Positions 1 through 9,536 are shown, numbered from the stretch's first letter. The stretch is 64,000 bases of DNA from Erythrobacter sp. NAP1 (GCF_000152865.1 NZ_CH672390.1:1116001-1180000); one strand, 5' to 3'. The notes: generated from the sequence alone by a model not told the origin. Program-made: numbers and translations.

Positions 1-311
1 GCATTGATCACGAGGACGGTGTCCTCATCGGAAGTCGCCGAAATGTAGAGTGGGAAGGCGTTGGGGCTCTCGTCTGCGGTAAAGCTGAGGCGCACGTCGG
101 GATCTTCGGAAATGTAACCGACGCATCCGTCAATCGCTTCGCTTGCGTCGATGTCGCCGCCCGACGTGACGCTGACCGTGCGAGGGTCGTCCTCAAAGTT
201 AGCCGACAAGGTGACAGTGCCCGAGTTAGGATCGCCGAAGATGTTCTGGGCGAGAGCCGTGCCCGACACGCCAAGTGCAACAGTCGCAAGAGCGATGGAA
301 ATGCGTTTCAT
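1..311 (-). CDS. Secreted protein, N-terminal part only (3' end beyond the window edge)
   Basis: The frame opens at the ATG at 311 on the minus strand and is still open at base 1, so only about 103 residues are visible. A strong ribosome site GGAGGGG (319-325) fixes the start. Residues 1-22 form a signal peptide (MKRISIALATVALGVSGTALA) ending in an ALA cleavage site. The mature part is acidic and beta-rich, with a pattern GC-GYI, PDVRL and LYISATSDEDTVLVIN. I have seen similar patterns in repeat domains of secreted sphingomonad proteins, but the function is not known to me. It is the last of three minus-strand genes after the PCu(A)C chaperone and the HELTH protein. Confidence 0.75.
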   Translation of the reverse strand, partial: MKRISIALATVALGVSGTALAQNIFGDPNSGTVTLSANFEDDPRTVSVTSGGDIDASEAIDGCVGYISEDPDVRLSFTADESPNAFPLYISATSDEDTVLVIN

Positions 312-395
312 GAAATTACCCCTCCAAAGCGGCGCCAATCGGGCGCAGCGTCATCCTGTTCATCTTAGCCCGATTAATGGGGGCTTGGCCACTCG

Positions 396-893
396 CTATC
401 TCGGCAGCGTGGCACCGTCGAACTTGACAAGGACGTCGTAAGCTTCCTTGTCGGCAACGCCCGCTACCTTGACTCCGTGGCGCAGCCAGAAAGCGTGCTT
501 CACAATCTCTGCCTGTTGTTCAATGCCATACTTCTTGAAAGGCTGTCCGGGCTTCAGACTGTAGTCGTAGCGGCAAAACGGGTGCCGGTTGAGGATCAGG
601 TACCAGTCGCCGCGCATCTGTGTCTGCCAGACATGCGTAAGCTCATGGATCAGTAGGCCCTGCCGCAGAATGTTCACGCTCGAAAAGTCGTCACAATAGG
701 CGCTGCCTTCCGGATGGAAGTGCACGTGCCCGCGCGGTGCCATCGTCACCTTCCTGGGCTGGAACGGAAACCACTTGCGCCGCCTGATCTGGACAGAGCC
801 GTAATCGATAGCGTCACCAAAAACGGTGCGCGCAATCTCGACTTCGCCGGAAGTCAGGTGACGCTCGCCGCCCACCGGGCAGGCGGGCAGCAA
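396..893 (-). CDS. Zinc-metallopeptidase-like (HELTH) protein, 'vgr-related' type
   Basis: A protein of 165 residues with one clear HExxH motif, HELTHVWQ, near the middle. It is of the type usually annotated as vgr-related or DUF4157-like in sphingomonads. HExxH followed by a Gln/Glu-rich helix (YGIEQQAEIV) suggests a zinc-bound peptidase fold, but no secretion signal is visible and no substrate can be named. The start is a TTG at 893, supported by the upstream AAAGGGGA; no ATG gives the whole conserved region. It lies 32 bases downstream of the PCu(A)C chaperone on the same strand and may share its transcript. Fold fairly sure, function unknown. Confidence 0.7.
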   Translation of the reverse strand: MLPACPVGGERHLTSGEVEIARTVFGDAIDYGSVQIRRRKWFPFQPRKVTMAPRGHVHFHPEGSAYCDDFSSVNILRQGLLIHELTHVWQTQMRGDWYLILNRHPFCRYDYSLKPGQPFKKYGIEQQAEIVKHAFWLRHGVKVAGVADKEAYDVLVKFDGATLPR

Positions 894-925
894 AGCGTCC
901 CCTTTATCTAGCGAGGGCTGTTCGT

Positions 926-1405
926 TCAGCGCTCTTCCCCGGCGGCGCGAACTTCTGCGTCGAACTTGTGAGTCTTGCCGCCCGAAACCGTAAGAGTGAC
1001 TTCAGTGGTGTCACCCGGCTGAAGATCAGGCGATACGCCCATTGCCATGACGTGATAGTCGCCCGGTTTGAATTCGACCGTGGTCCCGTTCTTCACCGGG
1101 ATCGGCAGCGCTTCCATCATCTGCACTTCGAAATCATATTCGCCGAACTGGTGCATGACTGCGCTTTCGGCCCCTTCGACCGACACGCGGCCAAGCGAGA
1201 AGGCACGGTCGCCGTCATAGGAAAAATCGAAATAGATCGCTGCCGGATTGCCCGAAACAGGGGCGAGAACCATGCGCGGATTTTCAATCGTGACGCCTTC
1301 GATAACGCCTTCGGGCGCGGTTTCTTCGACGACTTCGGCTTCTCCGCCGCAAGCCGCAAGGGCCATGCTTCCTGCCAGTACAAGCCCGAATGCTGCCCGT
1401 TTCAT
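926..1405 (-). CDS. PCu(A)C family copper chaperone (periplasmic lipoprotein)
   Basis: A protein of 159 residues. Residues 1-19 are a lipoprotein signal peptide with the lipobox LAAC, so Cys19 should carry lipid. The rest matches the PCu(A)C family, which delivers Cu(I) to the CuA/CuB sites of cytochrome oxidase. The Met/His ligand set typical of the family is seen as NPRM, then MHQF with EVQMM, then DYHVMAMG. The start chosen is the ATG at 1405 with GGGAG just upstream; an upstream in-frame extension to 1477 would bury the signal peptide. It is divergent from dnaK and heads a three-gene minus-strand group. Family assignment is good; the partner oxidase is inferred. Confidence 0.85.
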   Translation of the reverse strand: MKRAAFGLVLAGSMALAACGGEAEVVEETAPEGVIEGVTIENPRMVLAPVSGNPAAIYFDFSYDGDRAFSLGRVSVEGAESAVMHQFGEYDFEVQMMEALPIPVKNGTTVEFKPGDYHVMAMGVSPDLQPGDTTEVTLTVSGGKTHKFDAEVRAAGEER

Positions 1406-1496
1406 CGCTACTCCCGTCATATTATTGCTCATTATTGTAATACCCCGTGAAACTGTTCCACCTTGTGGATGGTGCAAAAACTAGAGCGCTGCGGTT

Positions 1497-1524
1497 CTTG
1501 TGCCAAGCGAAACCGCACCTATAT
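1497..1524 (+). promoter_or_regulatory. RpoH (sigma-32) type heat-shock promoter of dnaK
   Basis: CTTG at 1497-1500 and CCTATAT at 1518-1524 are separated by exactly 17 bases. This matches the alphaproteobacterial RpoH pattern CTTG-N17/18-CCTATnT. It sits 91 bases upstream of the dnaK start. No CIRCE-type inverted repeat is seen here, so control by RpoH rather than HrcA is inferred. Confidence 0.75.
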
Positions 1525-1614
1525 CGCCAGCATAATTCGAGCCGCCGAGCCGTCTCGCCGCTTTTGGGAGGCGCAAGGCGCGGTGTCCAACAAGACCTAA
1601 GAGATGGGAACAAC

Positions 1615-3549
1615 ATGGGTAAAGTAATCGGTATCGACCTCGGCACCACCAACAGCTGCGTTGCTGTCATGGATGGCGGTAAGCCCAAGGTTATCGAGAA
1701 TTCGGAAGGCGCTCGCACGACGCCTTCGATCGTCGCCTTCACCAAGGATGGCGAACGTCTGATTGGCCAGCCCGCAAAGCGCCAGGCCGTCACCAACCCC
1801 GACAACACTCTTTTCGCGATCAAGCGCCTCATCGGCCGCCGCTTCGACGATCCTACCACCAAGAAGGATATGGACATCGTCCCCTACAACATCGTCAAGG
1901 GCAAGAACGGCGATGCATGGGTTTCAGCAGGCGGCGAAGAGTATTCGCCTTCGCAGATTTCGGCGTTCATCCTGCAGAAGATGAAGGAAACCGCTGAGAG
2001 CTATCTCGGCGAAACGGTTGAGCAGGCCGTCATCACGGTCCCTGCCTACTTCAACGACGCCCAGCGTCAGGCAACCAAGGATGCAGGGCAAATTGCCGGC
2101 CTGGAAGTCCTTCGCATTATCAACGAGCCGACGGCGGCTGCGCTTGCCTATGGCATGGACAAGGAAGACGGCAAGACCATCGCCGTTTACGACCTTGGCG
2201 GCGGTACGTTCGACGTCTCGATCCTCGAGATCGGCGACGGCGTCTTTGAAGTGAAGTCGACCAACGGTGACACCTTCCTTGGCGGTGAAGACTTCGACAA
2301 TGCGATTGTCGAGCACCTCGCCGAAGCCTTCAAGAAGAAGGAAAACATGGACCTGAAGACCGACAAGCTCGCTCTTCAGCGCCTCAAGGAAGCCGCAGAA
2401 AAGGCCAAGATCGAGCTTTCGAGCTCGGCCACGACCGAAGTCAATCTGCCCTTTATCACCGCTCGCATGGAAGGTGGCTCGTCCACCCCGCTGCACCTCG
2501 TCGAGACAATCAGCCGCGCTGACCTCGAAAAGATGGTCGGCGACCTGATTAACCGCACTCTCGATCCGTGCAAGAAGGCGCTTGCCGATGCAGGCGTATC
2601 GAAGGACGAGATCGACGAAGTGATCTTGGTTGGCGGGATGACCCGCATGCCCAAGGTTCGCGAAGTGGTTGAGAAGTTCTTCGAAGCCAAGCCGCACACC
2701 GGCGTGAACCCGGACGAAGTCGTTGCGATGGGTGCTGCCATTCAGGCGGGCGTTCTGCAGGGCGACGTCAAGGACGTGCTGCTGCTCGACGTTACCCCGC
2801 TTTCGCTGGGTATCGAAACGCTGGGCGGTGTCTTCACTCGCATGATCGATCGCAACACGACGATCCCGACCAAGAAAACCCAGACCTACTCGACCGCCGA
2901 AGACAACCAGAACGCGGTGACGATCAAGGTCTTCCAGGGTGAGCGCGAAATGGCGGCAGATAACAAGCTGCTTGGCAATTTCGACCTCGTAGGCATTCCG
3001 CCTGCACCGCGCGGTGTCCCGCAGATCGAAGTGACCTTCGACATCGACGCGAACGGCATCGTGTCCGTCAGCGCGAAGGACAAGGGCACCGGCAAGGAGC
3101 AAACGATCAAGATCCAGGCTTCGGGCGGTCTGTCCGACAGCGACATCGATCAGATGGTCCAGGATGCCGAGAAGTTTGCAGAAGAGGACAAGAAGCGCCG
3201 CGCTGGCGCCGAGGCCCGCAACCAGGCCGACAGCCTTGTCCACGCAACCGAAAAGCAGCTCGAAGAAAACGGCGACAAGATCGACGCCGAAACCAAGAGT
3301 GCCGTTGAGGAAGCGATTGCTGCAACCAAGACCGCTCTCGAAGGCGACGATGCCGACGAAATCAACGCCAAAGCCCAGGAACTCACGCAAGCTGCGATGA
3401 AGATGGGCGAGCAGATCTACAAGCAGGAGCAGGAAAACGCTGCGCCTGAAGGTGGCGATGCTGGCGAAGAGGCCGCTGCTGAAGAAGAGAGCGACGAAGA
3501 CGTCGTCGACGCCGAGTTCTCGGAAGTCGACGAAGACAAGAAGGGCTAA
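1615..3549 (+). CDS. dnaK: Molecular chaperone DnaK (Hsp70)
   Basis: A protein of 644 residues, the normal DnaK length. The N-terminal ATPase domain begins [17 protein letters not shown] and contains the phosphate-2 loop [13 protein letters not shown] and the adenosine motif [12 protein letters not shown]. The linker [19 protein letters not shown] leads into the substrate domain, and the tail ends in an acidic, Glu/Asp-rich segment ([14 protein letters not shown]). With DnaJ and GrpE it folds and rescues cytosolic proteins. The ATG at 1615 is chosen because the conserved N-terminus starts there; the open frame upstream has no family similarity. dnaJ follows after 87 bases, and a heat-shock promoter precedes it. 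Confidence 0.98.
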   Translation: MGKVIGIDLGTTNSCVAVMDGGKPKVIENSEGARTTPSIVAFTKDGERLIGQPAKRQAVTNPDNTLFAIKRLIGRRFDDPTTKKDMDIVPYNIVKGKNGDAWVSAGGEEYSPSQISAFILQKMKETAESYLGETVEQAVITVPAYFNDAQRQATKDAGQIAGLEVLRIINEPTAAALAYGMDKEDGKTIAVYDLGGGTFDVSILEIGDGVFEVKSTNGDTFLGGEDFDNAIVEHLAEAFKKKENMDLKTDKLALQRLKEAAEKAKIELSSSATTEVNLPFITARMEGGSSTPLHLVETISRADLEKMVGDLINRTLDPCKKALADAGVSKDEIDEVILVGGMTRMPKVREVVEKFFEAKPHTGVNPDEVVAMGAAIQAGVLQGDVKDVLLLDVTPLSLGIETLGGVFTRMIDRNTTIPTKKTQTYSTAEDNQNAVTIKVFQGEREMAADNKLLGNFDLVGIPPAPRGVPQIEVTFDIDANGIVSVSAKDKGTGKEQTIKIQASGGLSDSDIDQMVQDAEKFAEEDKKRRAGAEARNQADSLVHATEKQLEENGDKIDAETKSAVEEAIAATKTALEGDDADEINAKAQELTQAAMKMGEQIYKQEQENAAPEGGDAGEEAAAEEESDEDVVDAEFSEVDEDKKG

Positions 3550-3581
3550 GTTAGTTCCTTGGGCGATTAACCCGCTAGACC

Positions 3582-3618
3582 CCCTCGCTCAGCCTGCCAT
3601 GCGCGGGCCGGGCGAGGG
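3582..3618 (+). promoter_or_regulatory. Hairpin between dnaK and dnaJ
   Basis: CCCTCGC (3582-3588) can pair with GCGAGGG (3612-3618) around a 23-base loop that itself is GC-rich. No T-run follows, so it is not a plain terminator. It could protect dnaK mRNA or attenuate dnaJ; this is inference. Confidence 0.35.
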
Positions 3619-3636
3619 CGGTTGGAAGGCAAACTA

Positions 3637-4779
3637 ATGGCTACCCAAACAGATTATTACTCCCTGCTCGAAGTATCGCGAGACGCCGACGGCTCGACGA
3701 TCAAGTCCGCCTACCGCAAGCTCGCGATGAAATGGCACCCGGACCGCAATCCGGGCAATGCAGAGGCTGAAGCAAAGTTCAAGGCCTGCAACGAGGCCTA
3801 TGAATGCCTCAAGGACCCTCAGAAGCGCGCGGCCTATGACCGCTTCGGCCATGAAGCCTTCACGCAAGGCATGAATGGCGGTGGCGGCCCCGGCGGTGGG
3901 CACGGGCCTGATGGTTTTGCCGATATCGGCGACATTTTCGAAACGATCTTCGGCAGCGCCTTTGGCGGCGGTGGAATGGGCGCACAGCGTCAACGCCAGC
4001 GCCGCGGCGCAGACCTGCGTTACGACATGCAAGTCACGCTCGACGAGGCCTTCCACGGCAAGTCGACAGAGATCGAGATCGAAGTTTCGCAAAGCTGTGA
4101 CACTTGCGACGGTTCAGGCGCGGCTCCCGGAACGAGCGAGCGCACCTGCAACCTTTGCCATGGTCAGGGTTCAGTACGCGCAAAGCAGGGCCTGTTCGTC
4201 GTTGAACGGCCATGCCCAACCTGCGGCGGGCGCGGCCAGGTCATCGAAGATCCGTGCGGCGATTGCCGCGGCGAAGGTCGCGTCGACAAGGCGCAGGCGC
4301 TTCAGGTCGATATCCCGCCGGGCGTCGACACCGGCACCCGCATCCGCCTTTCCGGCAAGGGAGAGGCAGGCCAGCGCGGTGCGCCTCCGGGTGATCTGTA
4401 CATCTTCGTGCATGTGAAAGAGCACCCGCTGTTCGAGCGCGAAGGGACGACGCTCGCGACGCGTGTACCGATCAGCTTCACCACGGCGGCCCTCGGCGGC
4501 AGCGTCGACATTCCCGACCTCGACGGTTCGACCAACACGGTCGACATCCCGGTCGGCATTCAGTCGGGCAAACAGCTGCGCGTTCGCGGTGCCGGTATGC
4601 CGGTGCTGCAAGGGCGAGGTCGCGGCGATCTTGTGGTCGAGGTGAAGGTCGAAACTCCGACCAAGCTGAGCCGCAAGCAGCGCGAGATCCTCGAGCAATT
4701 CCGGGATACGGAAACCGGCGAGGAATGTCCTGAAAGCCGTAGTTTCTTCTCGAAGATCAAGGAAGCGTTCGGCGGCTGA
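3637..4779 (+). CDS. dnaJ: Co-chaperone DnaJ (Hsp40)
   Basis: A full type-I DnaJ of 380 residues. The J domain carries the HPD motif in KWHPDRNPG. A Gly/Phe-rich linker (about residues 75-120) follows. Four zinc-binding CxxCxGxG repeats come next: CDTCDGSG, CNLCHGQG, CPTCGGRG and CGDCRGEG. The C-terminal substrate-binding domain ends near SFFSKIKEAFGG. It stimulates DnaK ATPase and hands over unfolded clients. The ATG at 3637 is preferred over an in-frame one at 3622, because TDYYSLLEVS is the conserved beginning and GGAAGG lies upstream. It is probably co-transcribed with dnaK. Confidence 0.97.
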   Translation: MATQTDYYSLLEVSRDADGSTIKSAYRKLAMKWHPDRNPGNAEAEAKFKACNEAYECLKDPQKRAAYDRFGHEAFTQGMNGGGGPGGGHGPDGFADIGDIFETIFGSAFGGGGMGAQRQRQRRGADLRYDMQVTLDEAFHGKSTEIEIEVSQSCDTCDGSGAAPGTSERTCNLCHGQGSVRAKQGLFVVERPCPTCGGRGQVIEDPCGDCRGEGRVDKAQALQVDIPPGVDTGTRIRLSGKGEAGQRGAPPGDLYIFVHVKEHPLFEREGTTLATRVPISFTTAALGGSVDIPDLDGSTNTVDIPVGIQSGKQLRVRGAGMPVLQGRGRGDLVVEVKVETPTKLSRKQREILEQFRDTETGEECPESRSFFSKIKEAFGG

Positions 4780-4856
4780 TGCTGCCGAGCTGTCGTTGAC
4801 GCTCGACACAAAGGTCTGTCAGGCCTAGGCATTCTCTCGGAATTGGGAGACATGCC

Positions 4857-5747
4857 ATGACAAAACTCGGCCGTATCGCCGCCGCACTCGGCGCTGGCAC
4901 CATCCTCGCATCGCCGCTTACCGCGCAGACCAACTGGGACAGCGTCGAAGTCACCGCTGAAGAAGTCGCACCCGGTATCGCGGTGCTGTTCGGGCGAGGC
5001 GGCAATATCGGCGTCAGCCATGGCGAGGATGCGACGCTGATCATCGACGATCAATACGCACCGCTCAGCGAAAAGATCGAAGCCGCAATTGAAGGCCTCG
5101 GCGCGAGCCCTGTGCGCTACGTCGTCAACACCCACTGGCACGGCGACCATACCGGCGGAAACGAGCATTTCGGCGAAACCGGCGCGACCATTTTTGCCCA
5201 TGACAATGTCCGCATCCGTCTAGCCGAACCACAGCAGCGCGGTGAGCGCACGATCGGCCCGTCTCCAAAGGAGGCTCTGCCCGTCGTCACCTATCCCCAA
5301 GGCATGCGCTTCCACCTCAATGGCGACACGATCAACCTGATGTATTTCGGCGGCGGACACACCGATGGCGACAGCGTGGTGTTCTGGGAGGAGGACAACA
5401 TCGTCCACATGGGTGATCTCTATTTCAAGATCCCCGGCTTTCCCTTCATTGACGTGGCCTCTGGCGGAAACGTCCACAACGCGATGCGCACGCTCGACCT
5501 CGTCATCATGATGATCGACGACGAAACAAAGGTCATTCCCGGTCACGGCCCCATGTCTAACAAGGCCGAACTGGCTGCCTACCGCGCCATGATCGGCGAA
5601 GCGGTGACCCGTGTCGAAGCCTCGCGTGAAGAAGGCAACTCGCTTGAAGAGACGATCGCCGCTCGCTTGCTTGACGATTTCGAGCGCGGTGAGGGTTTCA
5701 TCGATGCCGACGGTTTTGTGACAGCTATCTGGAACAGCGACAGCTAA
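4857..5747 (+). CDS. Secreted metallo-beta-lactamase-fold hydrolase
   Basis: A protein of 296 residues with a signal peptide (residues 1-23, ending SPLTAQ). The metal motif THWHGDHTGG gives ligands His93, His95, Asp97 and His98. Further ligand candidates are the His of GGGHTDGDS and of IPGHGP. This is the MBL-fold hydrolase layout, close to the quinoprotein-relay/cyclase-like subgroup rather than to a proven antibiotic-hydrolysing lactamase. Substrate is unknown; location should be periplasm. GGGAG lies upstream of the start. It is convergent with the patatin gene, whose stop is only 6 bases beyond its own. Confidence 0.85.
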   Translation: MTKLGRIAAALGAGTILASPLTAQTNWDSVEVTAEEVAPGIAVLFGRGGNIGVSHGEDATLIIDDQYAPLSEKIEAAIEGLGASPVRYVVNTHWHGDHTGGNEHFGETGATIFAHDNVRIRLAEPQQRGERTIGPSPKEALPVVTYPQGMRFHLNGDTINLMYFGGGHTDGDSVVFWEEDNIVHMGDLYFKIPGFPFIDVASGGNVHNAMRTLDLVIMMIDDETKVIPGHGPMSNKAELAAYRAMIGEAVTRVEASREEGNSLEETIAARLLDDFERGEGFIDADGFVTAIWNSDS

Positions 5748-5753
5748 AGCAGA

Positions 5754-8084
5754 TCAGGTCGCGGGGCCCATTCGCTCTTCGATCTCGCCGCGTATCTTCG
5801 CGATCATGTGACCCCGGCATCGACCGGCCGCGGCCTCCTCGTCGAGGACCGCGAGGAATGCGGCGCGCTTGGCATGCTGGATCGTGCTGTTCTGCAGACC
5901 GCCATCGACGGTTGAAGCGACAAGGTCGATCATGCGCTCGGCCCCGTGCAGGCGCCCCCAGAGGTAATCGTTTTCGCGATAGGCGCGGCTGAAGAAGGCC
6001 CCGAAATTGTAGAACTCGATACCGCGAAGGGTCGCGCGCGTGCCGCCATCGCGGATCGAAGTTGCATCGTCGGGCGAGATGCGATCGATCTTGACCGGAT
6101 TGTATTCGTCCAGCCCCTCACTCTGGAGTAAGGGTAGCGTCGCAACGTCATAGAACGGGAAGCCTAAATAGGTGAGCAGCATGCGCCGCTTCAGGTTCTT
6201 CGGCATCTCTGTAAGAGCATCGGCGAACTTGTGTTCGGCCATCAGATCCGTCTCGGGAAGCAGGCGTTGCGTTTCCAGGAAATCCAGCACTGCACCGGGC
6301 TTCTCGAGCACGTCCATCGCAAGTTCCTCGAAATGGTCGCCCAGCATCGAGTTGTCGTCGGCCGCGCGATAAAGCGCGAGAATGTCGTAAATTTTCTCTC
6401 GCGCCAAATCGAGCGCATCGTCCGGGATTTCAGGATCGATCTCCCAATCGCGTGACAGGCGCCGGGCGAGCAATTGCAGCCGCCGGATGCGAAAACCAAT
6501 ATCGTGCGCTCGGAAGAAACGAATGGCTTCCTCGCGCGCTCCGCCATGTTCCTGCGTCAGTTCTTCCAGCCCGCGCCGCACCAATTCATCCCGCAATGCG
6601 GTGGCGATGGGACCGCAGTCTGGAAGCGCAAGGTTGGGGGCAGCTGCATGGGCTAGATGTGCGAGGCGGTCGACAATGGCGCTGAACTTGGTCTGCGCAT
6701 AGGCACCAAACGCATAGCCCGCATTCTCGGCTGCGGCCTGCTGCGCCTTTGACCGCCAGTTGCCGAGCCGCTTGGGTGTCGGGGAATCGAGGAAGAATGT
6801 TCGGCCGAACAGCTTTTCGACCGCGCGATCGATTTCAGGACGCAGCCCCATGACAATCCGCCGCAATCTGGCCGCGTCCTTGGACTGCAGTTCGATGCGT
6901 TCAAGGTCATCGCGGATGGGTTGCTCGCGAGGGATTGTTGAAAGCGAGCCGAAGATGGAGCTGAACCACCCGATGGGCTGGGGTTCGTCTGCCGCGCTTG
7001 GTTTGCGGCGGTCGGGACGCGGTTCGATGTAAACGAAACGGCGGTCCACTTCTCGCTGCGAAGTTCGTGCTGACAACGCCTCGAAGGCTGCGCCAAAGGG
7101 CGCGTTGACCAGAACAGCTCCATCGATCAGCGCGACGCTGTCGACGGTGTTTTGCCGCACATGCGTTGGCATGATCCGAGAAAGGAAGCTGCCACGGCTA
7201 TCCCACATGCGCCCTTCCTGAAGGGCAAGCCGGTCGATCTCATCAAGGATCAGCGGCGGGAAAGCGCCGGGAAAGCTGGCAGTCGCTCTGGCCGCGAAAA
7301 CAAGCTCAAGCGGATTGGCCAGTTCGTCACCGCTATGTTCGACCGCGAGCGCGCGGAAATCGATTGGCATCCGGTGCTCCGTCTCTTCGACCAGCGGTGG
7401 TGAATTGAGCCGGAGCATTTCGGGATGCCCGCGAAAATCGGTTGCCGTGACGAGCAGGTCGATCGGATGGCCCGGCGGAAGCAATGGCGGTCCCGGTGCC
7501 TCATTCGCCATGCTCTCGAACGCTTCGAAAAGCATCGCGGAGAACCGGTCGCCTGAGAACGGAGGGCTGAACCAGCGGCCTCGCACGAGCTTCGAAACCT
7601 TGTCGCGCACTTCGTCGCGGGTTTCAGGCGAAACACTTTCGCTGACCGCGTTGCCGGGGCGCGAAAGGAACCAGTTTGCAATGGGTTGTGCCCAGAACTT
7701 GGCATAACGCCACATGGGTTGAGCATCAGGATCGGTCAGCTCGCTGACATCGGCATTTTCGAGCCAGAGGTCGGTCAGCGGCTCAAGCGAATGTCCAGAA
7801 TGCATCGCCTGCGCGAGAAAGATCGCGTTGATCCCGCCAGCGCTCGCCCCGGTGAGGATATCGGGTAGAATACGAAGGCGCAGTTGGTGTTCGCCTTCGA
7901 TTTGCTGGAGGAAGTCGCGATAGACAGCCGCAACACCGTCAGGCTGCTCGAATTCGCCTTTCGAGTGATGAGCGCGGCTCGCCCTGGCGAGATGCCAGAT
8001 CTCCTTCGTGACGCCGTGCATGTACACTGCAAGGCTGACGCCTCCATAGCAGACCAGAGCGAGGCGAAGTTCCTTTTGCCGCAT
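5754..8084 (-). CDS. Large patatin-like phospholipase (PNPLA) protein
   Basis: A protein of 776 residues. The N-terminal patatin domain has an oxyanion-type glycine stretch YGGVSLAVYMHG (13-24), the nucleophile elbow GASAGG with Ser81, and the catalytic Asp321 in the DGA motif. This Ser-Asp dyad is the patatin signature. The region beyond about residue 380 is long and helical and resembles the DUF3376-type extension found in bacterial patatin-like proteins. No signal peptide is seen, so it may act on the inner membrane from the cytosol. Substrate is not known. It is divergent from radA with 72 bases between the starts. Confidence 0.88.
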   Translation of the reverse strand: MRQKELRLALVCYGGVSLAVYMHGVTKEIWHLARASRAHHSKGEFEQPDGVAAVYRDFLQQIEGEHQLRLRILPDILTGASAGGINAIFLAQAMHSGHSLEPLTDLWLENADVSELTDPDAQPMWRYAKFWAQPIANWFLSRPGNAVSESVSPETRDEVRDKVSKLVRGRWFSPPFSGDRFSAMLFEAFESMANEAPGPPLLPPGHPIDLLVTATDFRGHPEMLRLNSPPLVEETEHRMPIDFRALAVEHSGDELANPLELVFAARATASFPGAFPPLILDEIDRLALQEGRMWDSRGSFLSRIMPTHVRQNTVDSVALIDGAVLVNAPFGAAFEALSARTSQREVDRRFVYIEPRPDRRKPSAADEPQPIGWFSSIFGSLSTIPREQPIRDDLERIELQSKDAARLRRIVMGLRPEIDRAVEKLFGRTFFLDSPTPKRLGNWRSKAQQAAAENAGYAFGAYAQTKFSAIVDRLAHLAHAAAPNLALPDCGPIATALRDELVRRGLEELTQEHGGAREEAIRFFRAHDIGFRIRRLQLLARRLSRDWEIDPEIPDDALDLAREKIYDILALYRAADDNSMLGDHFEELAMDVLEKPGAVLDFLETQRLLPETDLMAEHKFADALTEMPKNLKRRMLLTYLGFPFYDVATLPLLQSEGLDEYNPVKIDRISPDDATSIRDGGTRATLRGIEFYNFGAFFSRAYRENDYLWGRLHGAERMIDLVASTVDGGLQNSTIQHAKRAAFLAVLDEEAAAGRCRGHMIAKIRGEIEERMGPAT

Positions 8085-8156
8085 GGCTCAATTGATGCCG
8101 TGGATAGCGGACAAAGGCAATTGCGTTCCACAAATGTTCTGGTTACAGATTGCGCC

Positions 8157-9524
8157 ATGGCTAAGACAAAGCGCCGATATGTTTGCGCAAATTGCGGTGC
8201 AGTGAGCCCGCGTTGGCAGGGGCAATGCGCCGATTGCGGGGAGTGGAACACGCTCACCGAAGATGCGCCGGCGACGGTGTTCTCGCAAAAGCATGATTTA
8301 TCGAGTGGGGGCAGGGGCATCGAGTTTGTTCCGCTAAACCGTCCTGCCGAATTACCGGTTCGCAAATCAACTGGACTGGCAGAATTCGATCGTGCGCTGG
8401 GCGGGGGGATCGTTCCAGGATCAGCTGTGCTGATGGGCGGCGATCCAGGGATCGGTAAGTCCACTCTGCTACTTCAAACTGCGGCAACGATTGCACGCGG
8501 TGGCAATGATGTCGTCTATGTCAGCGGCGAAGAAGCGGCCGGCCAGGTCCGGCTGCGCGCTCAAAGGTTGGGCGTCGCCGATGCGCCGATCCGTCTCGCT
8601 TCGGAAACATCGGTCCGCGATATCCTGACGACGCTGGGGCAGGGCGATCCGCCTGCGCTTTTGATCATCGATTCGATCCAGACCATGCACTCCGACACGA
8701 TCGAAGGCGCGCCGGGCACGGTTAGCCAGGTTCGCGGCTGCGCGCTCGAATTGATCCGCTATGCGAAGTCATCAGGCGCTGCTCTGGTGCTGGTCGGACA
8801 CGTCACGAAAGATGGCAACATCGCCGGGCCGCGCGTGCTCGAACACATGGTCGATGTCGTGATGAGTTTCGAGGGCGAGCGCAGCCATCAGTATCGCATT
8901 CTGCGAGCTCTCAAGAACCGCTTTGGCGCAGTCGACGAGATCGGCGTCTTTGCAATGGCCAGCGGTGGGCTGGACGAGGTTTCGAACCCGTCGATGCTGT
9001 TTCTTTCCGGTCGCGATGCACCTCTGGCCGGCAGTTCGGTCTTCCCCGCACTTGAAGGGACGCGGCCGGTGCTGGTCGAGATACAGGCGCTCATTGTGCG
9101 GCTTCAGTCGGGCGCAACGCCGCGCCGAGCCGTCGTCGGTTGGGATAATGGGCGTATGGCTATGTTACTAGCCGTTCTGGAGTCGCGCTGCGGGCTGAAT
9201 TTCTCCAGTGCCGAAGTCTATCTCAACATAGCCGGAGGCTATCGTCTGTCCGATCCCGCCGCCGATCTGGCGGTGGCCGCTGCGCTTGTTTCCGCGCTCG
9301 CCGACAAGCCATTGCCCGACAAGAGCGCTTGGTTTGGCGAGGTTTCACTTTCCGGTGAGATTCGCCCGGTTGCCCACTCCGAACTTAGATTGCGTGAGGC
9401 GGGCAAGCTCGGATTTGCCCGAGGATACGGCCCATCGGATGCTAAGACCGGTTCATCGACGGTGCGATATACCGGGTTGGGACAACTCGCGAACCTCGTT
9501 GACCAGGTGATGGGCAGCCAATAA
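8157..9524 (+). CDS. radA: DNA repair protein RadA
   Basis: A protein of 455 residues, the usual RadA size. It starts with a four-cysteine zinc finger (CANCGAVSPRWQGQCADC). The RecA-like ATPase has Walker A GGDPGIGKST, Walker B LLIIDS and the RadA-specific KNRFG motif in LKNRFGAVDEIGVF. The C-terminal third is Lon-protease-like (SSAEVYLNIAGGYRLSDPAADLA). RadA drives branch migration of recombination intermediates. The ATG at 8157 is chosen because the zinc finger begins right after it; upstream in-frame sequence overlaps the divergent patatin gene. cvpA follows after 12 bases. Confidence 0.97.
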   Translation: MAKTKRRYVCANCGAVSPRWQGQCADCGEWNTLTEDAPATVFSQKHDLSSGGRGIEFVPLNRPAELPVRKSTGLAEFDRALGGGIVPGSAVLMGGDPGIGKSTLLLQTAATIARGGNDVVYVSGEEAAGQVRLRAQRLGVADAPIRLASETSVRDILTTLGQGDPPALLIIDSIQTMHSDTIEGAPGTVSQVRGCALELIRYAKSSGAALVLVGHVTKDGNIAGPRVLEHMVDVVMSFEGERSHQYRILRALKNRFGAVDEIGVFAMASGGLDEVSNPSMLFLSGRDAPLAGSSVFPALEGTRPVLVEIQALIVRLQSGATPRRAVVGWDNGRMAMLLAVLESRCGLNFSSAEVYLNIAGGYRLSDPAADLAVAAALVSALADKPLPDKSAWFGEVSLSGEIRPVAHSELRLREAGKLGFARGYGPSDAKTGSSTVRYTGLGQLANLVDQVMGSQ

Positions 9525-9536
9525 CTCGTCTTTCCC

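Noticed and set aside
1447..1614. N-terminal extension of dnaK
   Set aside because: The frame is open, but the extension covers the heat-shock promoter and lacks DnaK similarity; real start is 1615.
1924..3390. Long open frame (488 codons) on the strand opposite dnaK
   Set aside because: It mirrors the highly biased dnaK codons, has no ribosome site or family similarity, and lies wholly within dnaK.
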